From Benincasa hispida (lineage: Eukaryota; Streptophyta; Magnoliopsida; Cucurbitales; Cucurbitaceae), in contig NC_052360.1 in the NCBI RefSeq assembly GCF_009727055.1, forward strand, positions 63,120,523-63,184,522: a DNA stretch of 64,000 bases, written 5' to 3'. Shown here piece by piece: positions 11,211 to 23,009 of this stretch. Numbering within the stretch: the first letter of the stretch is position 1; each line of letters starts with the position of its first letter. A model generated the notes under the pieces. The model saw only the letters and a program-made list of their open reading frames with translations, did not search any database and was not told where the DNA came from. A program made the translations under genes and the position numbers.

Positions 11211-11795
11211 AGCCAGTTTGGTAGAGAATATGGATTCTGTTTTATATTTTTAGATTCGATGAGTTCAGTAAATATGTATTTAATAGATTACTCAAATTTA
11301 GTTTTTGAAAACTATTTTCGGATTATGTGATCCATATTCAAATTTTGAAAACAACATTTTTATGTTTTCAATGTACCCAGATTTTGAATTTTAAATTTTA
11401 AATTTTAAAATACAGAATTATATTAAATAAAGATAAAACATTTAAAAGGACCATATGTCATGTTATAAATTCACTTCATTTTTTAAACAATATAATATGT
11501 ATTATGTAATGTATTATATATTACGAAATATTACGAAATAATAATTATATAATTTTTTAAACAAAAATCATATTCATAAATTAATTAATAATAATTCATG
11601 TCAATTAAATATTGGTGGATAATTATAACTAGTTTGTGATTTATAAATATATAGTGTCAAGCATATTTTAAATAATTGAATCAACTTCTGAATCTACTAT
11701 CAAACACATTTTTAAAAATATGAAATATAATTTTTTTTTTTATTAAATCTTTTATTTTCAAATTTTTTGTTCTCGATTTCTCTACCAAATAGGCC
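11211..11795. mobile_element. PIF/Harbinger-like MITE with TTAA/TAA duplication
   Basis: The left terminus AGCCAGTTTGGTAGAGAA and the reverse complement of the right terminus, AGGCCTATTTGGTAGAGAA, form terminal inverted repeats. TTAA stands directly outside both ends (11207-11210 and 11796-11799), consistent with the TWA target preference of PIF/Harbinger or with a 4-bp duplication. The 585-bp interior is AT-rich without a transposase, so the element is non-autonomous. Family assignment is inferred from ends and target site only. Confidence 0.7.
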
Positions 11796-12935
11796 TTAAA
11801 ATGTGAATTTGAAAATTAAGGTTTGAAGAAAAGGAATTGTAGAGATGTGTGCACGTGTCTCTGAAGTTCAACGTAGGCTGAGGTGGACAGAAAATTTAGG
11901 CGAAATAATGGAAAAAAACCAAACAGCCCATCCACGTGGGCAGCTGACAGAATTTTAGTGACTACACCATTATTTTATTTATTTTTCTAAATTTAGTCAA
12001 AATAGATAATTGTGTTAAAGTTTGTTCCCTTTGACCATATTAATTTCCAATACTTCAACTAATCCACAAAAAGATCATGTCTCCTCTAAAAATGAAATGA
12101 CAAAACAAAAGGATAAGAGCAAAGATAATGGTTGAATATAAACACAAAAACGTTTTTCTTTCATTTTCTCTTCAATGTTGTTCATATTATTTTTAGTTCC
12201 CTTCTCGATCTTTAGAAGTTATCCGTAAAAATACTCTTTATTTTTTTACTTTGAAATTTTGTTTTATTTTTATCGTCCTACTTTCAATTATTTAATTTTA
12301 ATTTATATATTTTTAATAAATTTTAAATATAAATAGAGTTAAATTTTTGTCAATATGAATAATAACAATAATTATATATATATATATATATAAAACTACA
12401 AGGTGTTTGATCCACCAACTTGAATTGAGTTGAATTGGGTAAAATAATAAATTCACTTTTTGACCCATATACTTCATACAACTAAAATGTCAAATAATTT
12501 GACTCTATTTGCTTCAAACGTGTTGATTGTTGAAGCCTGCACATTTATTGAATAATTACATTTTCTTCTTTTGCTCTCATACTCTACCCAACAAAGATGA
12601 TTGGTTTTAATATATATATATTTAATTTTTTTTTTTTAAAAAAAACAAACTTGCCGATTTTAAATGCTATCAAATTAGGAAGTTTGATAAATTATAATTT
12701 ACATATTGGTCAAATTTAAATCAAAAGATAAAGTTAGATAATTTCAAAAATAAACGCTTTTTAGGTTTAAATCCTAAACCCCTTTTAGTTCATAAAAAAA
12801 AACAAAATTAGACGACAGAGATTTTGGATTGGTTGGCTGGTGAAGGTGAGACTCATGCCACTTAGTCATGGTGTTTTCAACGACGATGAGCAGATGTGAG
12901 AAGAATTTTAATTTCCCAACATGAGATGATATATC

Positions 12936-13155
12936 CCCACATTCTATATTATCTTAGTGTTTGGAGGTCCATTATCCTATCTCACCCATTTTAATTGTTT
13001 GTAGGCCCATTTTCGAAACGTATTTTGTATCTCACCGTCATTTTCCTTCCTATGTAATATATCATCTCAGTGCTTGAACATGCTCAATCATACTTGATCA
13101 AAAATCTCCAGACATTAGAACTCCCCACATCCTATATCATCTTAATGCCTCAAAC
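12936..13155 (+). repeat. Degenerate triple repeat (TATATCATCTTAGTG type)
   Basis: A unit of the form CCCACAT-CTATAT-ATCTTAGTG-TTGGA occurs at 12936-12965. A partial version lies at 13053-13080 (ATATATCATCTCAGTGCTTG) and a third at 13124-13155 (CCCACATCCTATATCATC). The pieces are diverged and may belong to an old MITE; no clear termini were found. Confidence 0.45.
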
Positions 13156-13349
13156 AGCCCCTAAGACTTTCAGACGAACATTCTAAACCATACCATGTCA
13201 AAGAAAATGTTTCTATCTTTTCAATTTGAATGAAATAAATATATAGACTTAATTTTGAGACTTGGTGTAGATTTGGTAAAATAAGTTAAATTAGGTCTAT
13301 AGTACAAACTTTTTACTTTTGTAAAAATAGCAAAAAACAAGTTCAACCC

Positions 13350-13500
13350 ACATGATACACTTGATCCATTATTGATATATACTTGATACACTATTAATAT
13401 ACGTCTGATACACTTGTTATACTGTTGATATACACTTAATACATTATTGATAGGCACTTGAAATATTTGATATACTATTGATATATGGTTGAAAATGACT
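13350..13500 (+). repeat. Short tandem repeat (TTGATATAC/TTGATACAC)
   Basis: The motif TTGATAcAC/TTGATATAC recurs roughly every 20 bases from about 13350 to 13500, with alternating CACTATTGATATA spacers. It is a minisatellite-like array of about seven imperfect units. Confidence 0.6.
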
Positions 13501-14600
13501 AGTTATTTAAGTGTTTTAAAAAAATTATAAAAATAATTTTTGAAAAACATTTTTTCATTAGTTATATTCTAAGCATGACCAAATTGTCAAAATGAGTATA
13601 TTAAACAGAGTATTAGTGAGCTTTAGATTGAATTTCGTCGGCTTATTGTACATTTGTACTTAGAAAGGAAAGAAACAACATTATTTTAAAGGAAGAAAAC
13701 TGAGAGGCTACTGAGAAGAAAAAAAAATCTACTACTTTTTATTTCTACTCAATTCTTAAAGGATTGATATAACTTTTTAGTTTTCGTGTTTATTAATTGA
13801 AGGACTTTTAAATATTGCATATCAATCATTTCATGTGTCTTGTGCTCATGTTTCTAGTCTTTTGCTTCAAAGCTTAAAGAAATGGAGTGTCACAATTTGT
13901 AATAAAGTACCTAACAATTACATATGAAATTAAATTCTCAAAAATTTGTGAAGAAACCACAAAAATAAATTGAAATTAACAATTTAGGACTCGTTTGAAT
14001 TTTTTTTTTTTTTTATTTCTTGTTCTTGTTTTTTATTTTTTAGAAAACAAACTTGTTTGATGGCCATTTCTATTACTTAAAAACAAGAAGCAAGAAACAA
14101 TAAATAGAAAATGAAAAACATAAAACATGAAGAATAACAAACGAAAATAGTCGAAGCAAAAGTGAACCAACTATTAGTTCAAGAATTGTTCAAGTACCTA
14201 TTCTAAAAATACTTTAAGATCACTCTTAAACTTTATATTTTATAAAGTGCTTTTAATACAAATTTTGTTTGGTTCGAATACATTAAAAGGTGATTGTATT
14301 AATTATAAATATCACTCAAAAATAGTAATTAGAAATATATTTTTCTTTCCATAATTACTACATACTTGAAAGATTTTATATTTCTTTTCATAATTACTAA
14401 ATACTTGAAAGATTCATAATTACTTCACTCCATCTCTTTTTGGATAATCCATTCTCAAGTGTTTCCTCATAATGTGTTTATAAATTAATCATTTTTTTTA
14501 AATGCTTTTCATTTTACAAAAATACACCGGTAGTCATCGACTCTTCTAAAATCACTTTAGAGGTGATATTAATACATGTCAATTTTATATAATTTATTAT

Positions 14601-14680
14601 TTTGGATGGAGATTCAAACCTCTAAATTCTTATCGCATGTTTTATTCTAATTGTATATATGCTCATATTGACAAATAAAT
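14601..14680 (-). mobile_element. Degenerate tRNA-derived SINE fragment
   Basis: On the minus strand a B-box-like AGGTTTGAATCTCC is followed by ATCCAAAATAATAAATT and preceded by an A-box-like GAGCATATATACAATTAG. The layout matches the better preserved SINEs at 30605-30712 and 39481-39586. The copy is old and its ends are uncertain. Confidence 0.4.
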
Positions 14681-15132
14681 ACTCTTTAAATGAATAATTA
14701 CTGAAAATTCGTGTGTTAGCGAAAAAAAAGCTCAAAAATCTTAAATTTTATTATGGAGACATAAAAATAAAAGATATATCTAAATTTATAGAGGATTAGA
14801 ATGCTAAGGAGAGCTAAGTAGTCAATTAGAGCTATTTTAAAATAAAATAACGGTAAAGCGTGGGTATTTATGAAACTATTTGCAAAATGAGGAGTGAGCA
14901 TGATATATCGAAAAGTCGGTCAGTCGGATTGACGGATGTCAAATTATACTTGCATTAATTCTTTCCTTCTTAGAAAATAAAAATTACAAAAAAAAGAGTC
15001 CTCGAATTTACTGCATAATATGTTGCTTCAAAGCCTTTTCTTCTAGTGATTTGAAAAAAATATAATAATAAAGGTCTAAAGTGCAATGCAACATCAATTC
15101 CAAATATCATAGTTTTGTAAGAAAAAAATATG

Positions 15133-15718
15133 TTAGCGTCTGACACTTTGACACCCGACAGTGTGTGAGACTTTTCTCACAACGATATCTTTCCTCACGT
15201 TAGCGAATTCCTTTCACTGATGAATCTTAAGATCTCCCTACACAGAGAACTCCTCCTCCGAAGCTACCAGATGTGATATTTAGTCCCTTTTTTGAAGCTC
15301 AACTTTTCTTTCCAAATGAGTACTCGTTTCCTTTATTGGATTCAATAATTTAAAGAGAGATTTGCAAAACTTTTAAGGCCGCCACATTTGTTTAATTGAG
15401 TAAGACGATTTCTATACTTTGGCTAAATTATTCTACATCGTGTTCTTGCTCGTTTGCTCACTATTCCGCTGTGCAAGTTCTTCATCCTTTGAGTGTAACA
15501 TATAAAAAATTTTCAAGATCTTAGGGGGAGTCAAAGCTAAGTTGCAAGAGAAGAGATTCTCAGTCTTAAGGGGAGTCTAAGACTTAGCTTCGGAGGAGTA
15601 GTTCTCTGTTGTAGGGAGATCTTAAGATTCATTAGTGAGGGGAGTTTGCTAATGTGAGGAAAGATATCGTTGTGTGAGAAGTCTCACACACTATGAGTGT
15701 CGAAGTGTTAGACGCTAA
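15133..15718. repeat. Inverted repeat in 5' LTR of family C
   Basis: Bases 15133-15265 are an imperfect reverse complement of 15596-15718, so ~125-130 bp can fold back around a ~330-bp loop. The right arm is in its normal LTR place, since the 3' LTR has it near 28500-28626. The left arm is therefore the displaced, inverted copy and marks a rearranged 5' end. Confidence 0.85.
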
Positions 15719-16062
15719 TATTAACATACTTAGAGGGAGCCTAAGTTCAGTTGAGAGCGAGTCTCACATATAGGGGGAGCCTAGTTAACGTGTAAGTTAA
15801 GTTCTACATGAGCCACTATAGTAGTTGGTATATTATAGATAAGGACTACGTTGTAAACTGCTTAACTCTTTATTATTAGTGGACTATCTTTTTTGGGGCA
15901 CTCTGCCCCCAAATGTAGGTGTTTATCACTAAATTAGGTTACCAACTTCTGTGTGCTTTTACTTGTTTACTTGTTGTTGGTATTTTTGTTGTTACAATTG
16001 TTGACAATGCTTTCTATTTAACATTCACATATCTAGTAACGAGTCATCCTATCACTTTTTCA
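15266..16062 (+). repeat. 5' LTR of family C Copia (truncated)
   Basis: It aligns along its length with the 3' LTR (28180-28968) and ends TTTTTCA just before the primer-binding site. It carries several short inverted motifs of the CTTAGG-GGAG-CCTAAG kind. The beginning of the LTR, present at 28047-28180 in the 3' copy, is missing here. Confidence 0.85.
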
Positions 16063-16064
16063 AT

Positions 16065-16080
16065 TGGTATTATAGTGGGT
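16065..16080 (+). promoter_or_regulatory. Primer-binding site (tRNA-Met-like)
   Basis: TGGTATTATAGTGGGT starts two bases after the LTR end. It resembles the common plant Copia primer site TGGTATCAGAGC, complementary to initiator tRNA-Met, with three apparent changes. Confidence 0.7.
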
Positions 16081-16109
16081 CATCTTTATCTCAGATGCTT
16101 CCATCATAG

Positions 16110-17100
16110 ACGAAATCAAGAAAGGAGACTCTACCACTTGTTCATCTGTTCTTGATGGAACAAACTATTCATACTGGAAATCTTGAATTATTGCCTTTCA
16201 GAAGTCGATTGATAGCAAAACTTGGAAGATTATTGTAAATAGATGGACTCATCCTACCATCAAAATTGATGATGGAAAGGAAATCTTGAAGCCTGAGGCT
16301 CAGTGGTTTGGAGATGAAGTTGAAGCTTCTTTGGAAAATTCACGTGCCTTGAATGCCATATTTAATGGTGTAGATTACAACATATTCAGATTAATTAATA
16401 CTTGTGTCTCAGCTAAGGAGGCATGAGATCTCTTATCTGTTGCTCATGAAGGAACGTCTAAAGTGAAGATGTCCAGGCTGCAATTGTTGACATCAAAGTT
16501 AGAGCATCTTAGAATGCACGATGAAGAATCCATTGTTGAATTCAATGTAAGTTTGCTAGATATTGCAAATGAGTCGTTTGCTCTAGGAGAGAAGATTTCA
16601 AAAGAAAAACTTGTTCGAAAGGTGCTTAGATTTCTACCCAAGATATTTGACATGAAAGTCACTACCATTGAGGAAGCTCAAGACATAACAAAGCTAAGAG
16701 TAGATGAATTATTTGGCTTTTTACTCACTTTTGAAATGTCCCTTGATGGGAAAATCGAAAAGAAGAATAAGAATTTTTTTTTCAATCCGCTGTTAAAGAA
16801 GAGTTATTGATGATGATAAAGAATCAGAAGACTCTCTTGCTGAATCGATTTCGTTGCTTTCAAAAAGTTGAACCGTGTGCTCAAATGTTTCGGTAAGAGT
16901 TCTGCCTCTTATAGTAACAACAAGTCTAGAGGCTCTACTCCCCCTAATCAATGCAGATTTCAAAATAGTAAGAAGGAAACTGACAAGTCAGGTAATCTAT
17001 TTCTCACAAGGAAAAGAACTTCAAATGTAGAGAGTGTGGTGGATTTGGTCATATTCAGGCTGAATGTCCCACTTTTTTTTTGAAGAAACAGAACAAAGGC
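16110..17100 (+). pseudogene. Copia gag (UBN2-type capsid plus zinc knuckle), broken
   Basis: Translation gives a Copia gag opening (SSVLDGTNYSYWK), then LENSRALNAIFNGVDYNIFR and KMSRLQLLTSKLEHLRMHDE, then FALGEKISKEKLVRKVLR, the conserved capsid region of SIRE-type elements. The longest open piece is 16463-16810. A CX2CX4HX4C zinc knuckle (CRECGGFGHIQAEC) follows near 17030-17070 in a shifted frame. Internal stops (for example after YWKS and KEA) show it is dead. Confidence 0.85.
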
Positions 17101-17814
17101 TATTTTTGACTATGATGTGTATGCAAAAAATTGATAATGATACTGCATGACTTGAGTTTACAAATCCTTTTTATCAAGCTTTTTTTTTCTCAAATGGCAA
17201 AATGATCAGAAAGCCTTTGCTGTGCAGAAAGTAAAAATTGAGACTTTGATTGTCGACAATCACAAACTTATGTCTATTATTATAAATTTGAAGCGTGGAC
17301 TCTCTTAAGTTAAAGCTGAAAAAGATTCAGTAATCAAGAATATCATAATGTTAAAACACAAATACTGAGTCTCTGAAGAAAATTTTGACTGAAGGAAAAA
17401 ATGCTAGTAATAACTCTGGGATTGGCTTTTCTAGAAGAGAAAGTCATCACTATAATCAGTCAAAACTAAAAAGGAAACGAAAAATTGAGTTTGTTAGAGC
17501 TGTCTATAGTCTTATGGCTTTACAGGTACATCTACCAGCAACGTTGAATTGAAAGATAACCACTTGACTAGACCAAGATGGATTTGTCACCATTTTAGAA
17601 AGGTGGGGCAAAAGCTCGGGCAAGAGTAGGACGTTCCACAAAACAAATGACCTTTTTGCTATGAATTACTAAAGATTCTCTATAGACCTGCTTATTCCAA
17701 AAGTGCTCCCTACTTCTCATAGAACCATTATGAAAAATAGACAAGAGTTAACAGGTGTGGAGAGAAAAAATGTTCAGAACAAGTATAATGTGGTTTTGAC
17801 TTTGCTCAGATCCT

Positions 17815-18360
17815 CTGCTAAAGGCAACTTGTACTTTGATAGTGGAAGCTCTCAGCACATGACTGGTAAATAGAGCTATTTGTCCGATCTCAAATATGCC
17901 AGTTCCGGAAAGGTCACATTTGGTAATGGTGTTTGTGAAAAAATATTGGGAAAGGAAAACTGAATTATCCAGGTCTTCCTCCATTGAAAGATGTAATTTT
18001 GGATGGACTTACAACCAATCTTATAAGAATTAGTCAGTTGTGCAACCAATGATTGAATGTGAGCTTTACCAAAGACAAATGTGTTGTCATAGACGATATC
18101 AAAGCTCTTGTGATGACAGGTTTGTTATTTGTGGACTTCTGATCATACTTCATAGGTTTTTCATCTATCTAGATAAGTTGAAGCAAGCCTATGGCATAAA
18201 CACCTTAGTCATGTAAGCATGAAGATTATTTAGAAAGTTCTTACAACTAATGTTATATTTGGTATTCCCTCTTTATCAACTTCTTCTGGAATTATATGTG
18301 GAGACTGTCAATCTGGTAAACAAACTCATACTTCTTACAAGCACTCAGGCCACTGATGGG
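17815..18360 (+). pseudogene. Copia protease and GAG-pre-integrase remnant
   Basis: The aspartic protease signature appears as NLYFDSGSSQHMTG around 17824-17868, with the catalytic D-S-G intact. Downstream a degenerate GAG-pre-integrase region ends in a CGDCQSGKQT motif near 18300, the second Cys pair of the integrase zinc finger. Stops and frameshifts break the frame. Confidence 0.75.
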
Positions 18361-18990
18361 ACCCATGCAATCTAAGAGTCTGGGAGGGAAATGGTATATT
18401 CTAGTTGTTGTGTACGTCTAGTGCGTTTTCTTCGTGAAAAATCAAATACTTTTTCTTTTTTTCATGCTCTCTGTCTTCAATTACAACGTGAGAAAAATTT
18501 GAATGTGATACATAATCAAAGTGATCATGGTAGGGAGTTTGAAAACTCTCAATTTATTGAGTTTTGTTAGTCTGCTGAAATTCACCATGAATTTTCAGCT
18601 CTTATTACACCACAGTAAAACAAAATTGTGGAAAGAAAAAATAGAACTCTTCAGGATATGGCTCATGCGATGATACATATAAAGCATCTACTATTTCACT
18701 TATAGGTAGAAAAACTAAGCACAACTTGCCATATACATAACAGAGTTGTCCTAAGACCAGGAACCTTAGGCACTATTTATGAAATATGGGGAGGTAGAAA
18801 ACCATATGTGAAATACTTTCATACCTTTAGAAGTGTCTGTTAATTCTTGTTGATAGAGAGACTAGAAGAAAATGAGATTCCAAGTCTAATGAAGGGATAT
18901 TTCTTGGATATTCCAAAAATCGTCGAGCTTGTTATGTCTTCAAAAAACAAACTCATACTGTAATGGATTTTATTAACGTTGAATTGATGA
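18360..18990 (+). pseudogene. Copia integrase core remnant
   Basis: Fragments include QSDHGREFENSQF (around 18516-18555, the second catalytic Asp region) and ENEIPSLMKGYFLGYSKNRRACYVF-like sequence near 18860-18945. The frames change repeatedly. Read as the rve integrase domain by position and motif. Confidence 0.65.
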
Positions 18991-19311
18991 TGACGTTGCA
19001 TCCCTCGGTTTTCCTTCCATTGAAGAAGAAGATCTCAACATCACTCCAGTTGTTAATACAAATGTACCTAACATCTCGTCTAGCATGGCTTCAGACATGA
19101 ATTTTGAAATTCTAGTGGAAATTACCTAGAATACCTCAGAGTAGGCAGAAACTAGTAACAAGCAACCTTCAAGTAGGGTTTGCAAAAATTATCATCTAGA
19201 AACATTATTGGGGACCTTGAAGAAGAAGTGAAAACCAGAAGGAATGATAAAATCAATTACCTTGACATGATCAGCTATATTTGCTTCACTTCCCCTGTTG
19301 AACCAAAAAAG

Positions 19312-19983
19312 TGTCAGAGAAGCTCTTAAAGAAGAATGTTGGGTCAATGCCATGCAAGAGAAGCTTGAGCAATTCGTGAAGAATGACGTCTGAACTCTTG
19401 TCTCCAGGCCTGAAACTATGAATGTTATTGGCATAAAGTGGATTTTCAAGAACAAGACTGCTGAGAATAGAAATATGACTAAAAATAAAGCCAGATTAGT
19501 GGCTCAAGGATTCAAGTTGAAGGCGTAGATTTTGATGAAACATTCGCTCTTGTTGCAAGATTAGAAGCCATCAGACTCTTGCTCGACATTGCTTGTCTTT
19601 TGAAGTTTAAATTATATTAGATGAACGTAAAAAGTGCTTTTTTTAACCGATTTCTAAATGAGGAAGTATATGTTGCTCAGGATCCTTCTCACCCTAAGCA
19701 TGTGTATAAACTTAAAGCCCTTTATGGCTTGAAACAAGCTCTCAGAGCATGGTACGAACCTTTAACTCAAGTTCTTGTCAACAATGAGTACAGAAAAGGA
19801 GAAGTTGATAAAACTCTCTTTGTGAAGAGATCTCGTGAAAATTTTGTGATTGTTCAAACTTATGTTGATGACATTGTTTTTAGAGGAATGTCCCAGAAGA
19901 TGGTTGAACTCTTTATGAAACAGATGCAGGATGAATTTGAGATGAGTATGGTAGATGAATTGTCTTATTTTCTAAAATTTTGA
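19312..19983 (+). pseudogene. Copia reverse transcriptase, broken
   Basis: It starts ALKEECWVNAMQEKLEQF and continues IGIKWIFKNK, KARLVAQGF, then the open stretch 19621-19983 with [30 protein letters not shown] and the catalytic YVDD (QTYVDDIVF, around 19859). The family reads YVDD, so the active site is kept. Stops precede and follow the open stretch. Confidence 0.88.
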
Positions 19984-20019
19984 ATAAAACAATTAAATGA
20001 GGGAATCTTTATCTCTCAA

Positions 20020-20763
20020 AGCAAATATGCCAAGAATTTAATGAAGAAATATGGCCTTGAAAGTGCCTCTGCTAAAAGAACTCATGCTCCAACTCATGTA
20101 AAAATGTCAAAAGACTCTGGGCGAACTAAGGTTGATGAGAGTCTTCATAGAAGTATCATTGGGAGTTTGCTTTATTTGACTGCAAGCAGACTGACATTGC
20201 CTTTGTTGTTGGTGTATGTGTTAGATATCAATTCTGCCTAAAAACAGGCATTTACTTAATGCAAAGAGAATAATCAAATACATAAATGGCACTAGCGGAT
20301 ATGGCTTATTGTGTATCCTTGATACCAGTAGCTCTCTAGTTGGCTACTGTGAAGCTGATTGGGCAAACAACTCAAAGGATATAAAGAGTACATCTGGAGG
20401 TTACTTCTTCTGAGGGAACCACTTGATTTCGTGGTTCAACAAGAAACAAAATTGTGTTTCCTTATCTACTACTGAAGTAGAATATATTGCAGTAGGGAGT
20501 AGCTGTACTTAATTACTTTGGATGAAGCAAACGTTGATGAAGTATGATATCTCACAAGATTTCATGACTTTTTTATGTGGCAATATGAGTGCGATTAATA
20601 TATCCAAAAACCCAGTTCAACACAGTTGTACTAAGCATATAGACATCAGATAGCATTTTATTTGTGACCTTGTTGATAGTAAACAAATTATGTTAAAGCA
20701 TGTTAACACAAAAAATCAAATAGCTGACATTTTTTCCAATGCTCTTGATATTGATATTTTTTA
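20020..20763 (+). pseudogene. Copia connection and RNase H domain, broken
   Basis: After the RT, 20041-20241 holds the usual HRSIIGSLLYLTASR segment. The RNase H part reads VGYCEADWANNSKDIKSTSG (around 20340-20400), LSTTEVEYIAVGS and NPVQHSCTKHIDIR. The first Asp of the usual GYxDADW is Glu here. Stops interrupt the frame. Confidence 0.82.
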
Positions 20764-21115
20764 ATCCTTGAGGGCAGCCTTGGGTCTTTATGTTTTTAAG
20801 ACATAGCAATTAAAGTCATAAGTCATTCAACAAAAAATCTCGGCCCATCGAACGTGGAAGGCCATAAAGTAGATCACGCAATTAACCCCCTTAATTGTTG
20901 TTGTCGAGAACTCAGGAAAGTCTAACTGATTTTTATTTTCAAAGTATTGTTTGAACTCAAATTGCAGGAGATTTAATCGTGACAAGTTGCCTTGTTGCAT
21001 CATGGGTTTCTTTCTTCCTCAACTGTTTCTATTAAAAATTTGTTTTCTTAAGTATTTTACTCAGTCTTCTATAATGGTGAGTATTCGTTAAGGGACTTAC
21101 ACTTCTGACAGTAAA

Positions 21116-22710
21116 ATGGTGAGATACAAAGAAAAAGCCAAGCGTAAGATGCATGTTGTAGATGATGTTCCTCCGACCTCTACTAATAAATACGATTTTT
21201 TGTGTGTGGGTTTTTCCTATTGAAAATAAGGAAGTTGGTGTTCCACCTCCCTCAGCAAAAAGAAGACGACCATGAGCCAACCAACCATCTAAATCTAAAG
21301 AGAAAGAAAAGGTAAGTTCATCGTCTTTAACAATGATTGATTTAATTGAGGTAGGTGTTGAAATTGTTCCAAACAAATCATCTTTTAGTGATGAGTCTAA
21401 TTACATGCATAAATACATCACCTTGCCTAGAAACCCTAAGGAATTTGTTGAAATTTCTATAAAAGCTCATGTGGACGCTAGGGTTTCCGAGGGTAGTTTA
21501 GTTGCTGATGATAATCTTGAATCTGGTTTTGGTTTTGCTGATGCTTCTGTTCATACTCCTGCCACTGATTTGGGTTCTAATGTTACTATTTCGGGTTGCT
21601 ATGAATATGAAAAAATGCCTGTTCCTACTTCAACTGTAATTTTGGTACTTGATAATGTTGAGATTGCTGCTGAGTTAGAAGAAACTGAAGGTGTGAATGC
21701 TTTTGATGAAAATATTTTAAAGTTGTTGTTGAGAATATCATTTTTTCCTCCTCTGTTCTTGGTGTTTTTGATTCACAAAGTGCTTCTGTGGTACCGACTA
21801 TTACTGGTATTGGGCCTAGGGAGAGGCTTAAACTATTGAAGAAATTGTCAAGACTTCACATGAGTCTTCCACTTTACCAGATCAAAATCTTGATAATGCT
21901 GATTTGTTGACCCCTATGACTCTTACGAATGTGAAAAATGTTAATGCATATGAAGTTGCCATTGAACCCAACAATTCGAATCATGAGAATTCTCTCTGCT
22001 CTACTCATTCTAATGATGAATAAAATATCATTATTGCTGCTCTTCGATCTAAGAAAGTTGTTGTTGGTGCTAGTGTTGCTAATGTTAGTGTTGATACCGC
22101 CTCTAAGTCATTTGATAATGATACTAAGAAAACCGCTTCTGAGGAAGCCTCTAACTGGGTTTCAATAGCATTTTAGACAATGAAGATACGGGCTCTGTTC
22201 GGGTCACTAGGGCCATAGCTCAGACCAAAAGAAAACAACCATCCGTGACTAATGTTCCCTTTGTGACTCTAGATGGAGTATCTTTTCACAATGAAGAAAG
22301 TGCAAGCCTATGGAAGTATGTTGTTAAACGTAATATTGTGGATGAGAAAGATTATCTGTTCATACTCAAGTGTGTGCTGAGCTTATGAAGTTGATTCAAA
22401 CTGCTGGTCTTGAAAGAACCGTTTTGAACTTAAAGCCCTACTATCCCTAACTGGTACGTGAATTCATTGTGAATCTGGATTTTGGAGATTCAGTTAGCCC
22501 AGATTTTTAGAGGGTGCACATTAGGTGCCATTTATTTTTTTTTTCTCTACTGTCGTGATCAACTATTTTTTTTTTTTTTTTTGTCGAAATGTGCCTGAAA
22601 ATGTGAGGGAACAATGTCTTTCTCTAGGAGATTTGGTGTTTGAATTGACTAGAGGAGCTTGTTCTACTTGGCCACAAAGAGGTCATCTGCTTACAGCTAG
22701 TTTGAGTGTT
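21116..22710 (+). pseudogene. Envelope-like/'plant transposon protein' ORF of family C, 5' part
   Basis: This ORF lies between pol and the 3' LTR. From the ATG at 21116 it is Lys/Arg-rich (MVRYKEKAKRKM), then acidic and Ser/Val/Asp-rich with DNVEIAAELEETEG, typical of the low-complexity N-terminal half of these proteins. The conserved part begins near 22450 (LVREFIVNLDFG) and continues FELTRGACSTWPQRGHLLTA and LSVKY. It is then cut by the insertion at 22716. Function is unknown in the family; it is called envelope-like because of its position. Several frameshifts and stops are present. Confidence 0.65.
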
Positions 22711-23009
22711 AAATATGAAGGAACAATGAAGTTCCATTGCGGAAGCAGGGATCATTCCAATTTTTAATTTTCACTGAATAAAATTACAGAACCAAAATAT
22801 GCATTATTTTAGAAATTATAACATGCAATAGAAAAGGGAAGAAAAAAGAAATTAGGGTTAGAAATTACATTACCCTTGATGAATCGAAAAACTTTCGAAA
22901 TCCATCGATCCCCTGAACCAAGAACTTACAAAAAGGACATCACCATAATTAGAGCCTGTATTCTCTTTTGACATTCATGTTTACACTTTTGCTTAGAAAG
23001 CTAGTTCCT

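Larger units (their letters stand above)
11800..15132. other. AT-rich intergenic spacer
   Basis: Apart from the small repeats listed separately (12936-13155, 13350-13500, 14601-14680) I see no gene. It holds a (TA)n tract near 12374-12392, poly-A/T runs and short low-complexity open frames. Confidence 0.6.

Noticed and set aside
15919..16155. 78-aa hydrophobic frame resembling a membrane protein
   Set aside because: It spans the end of the 5' LTR, and a similar frame appears in the 3' LTR at 28804, so it is LTR sequence read by chance.
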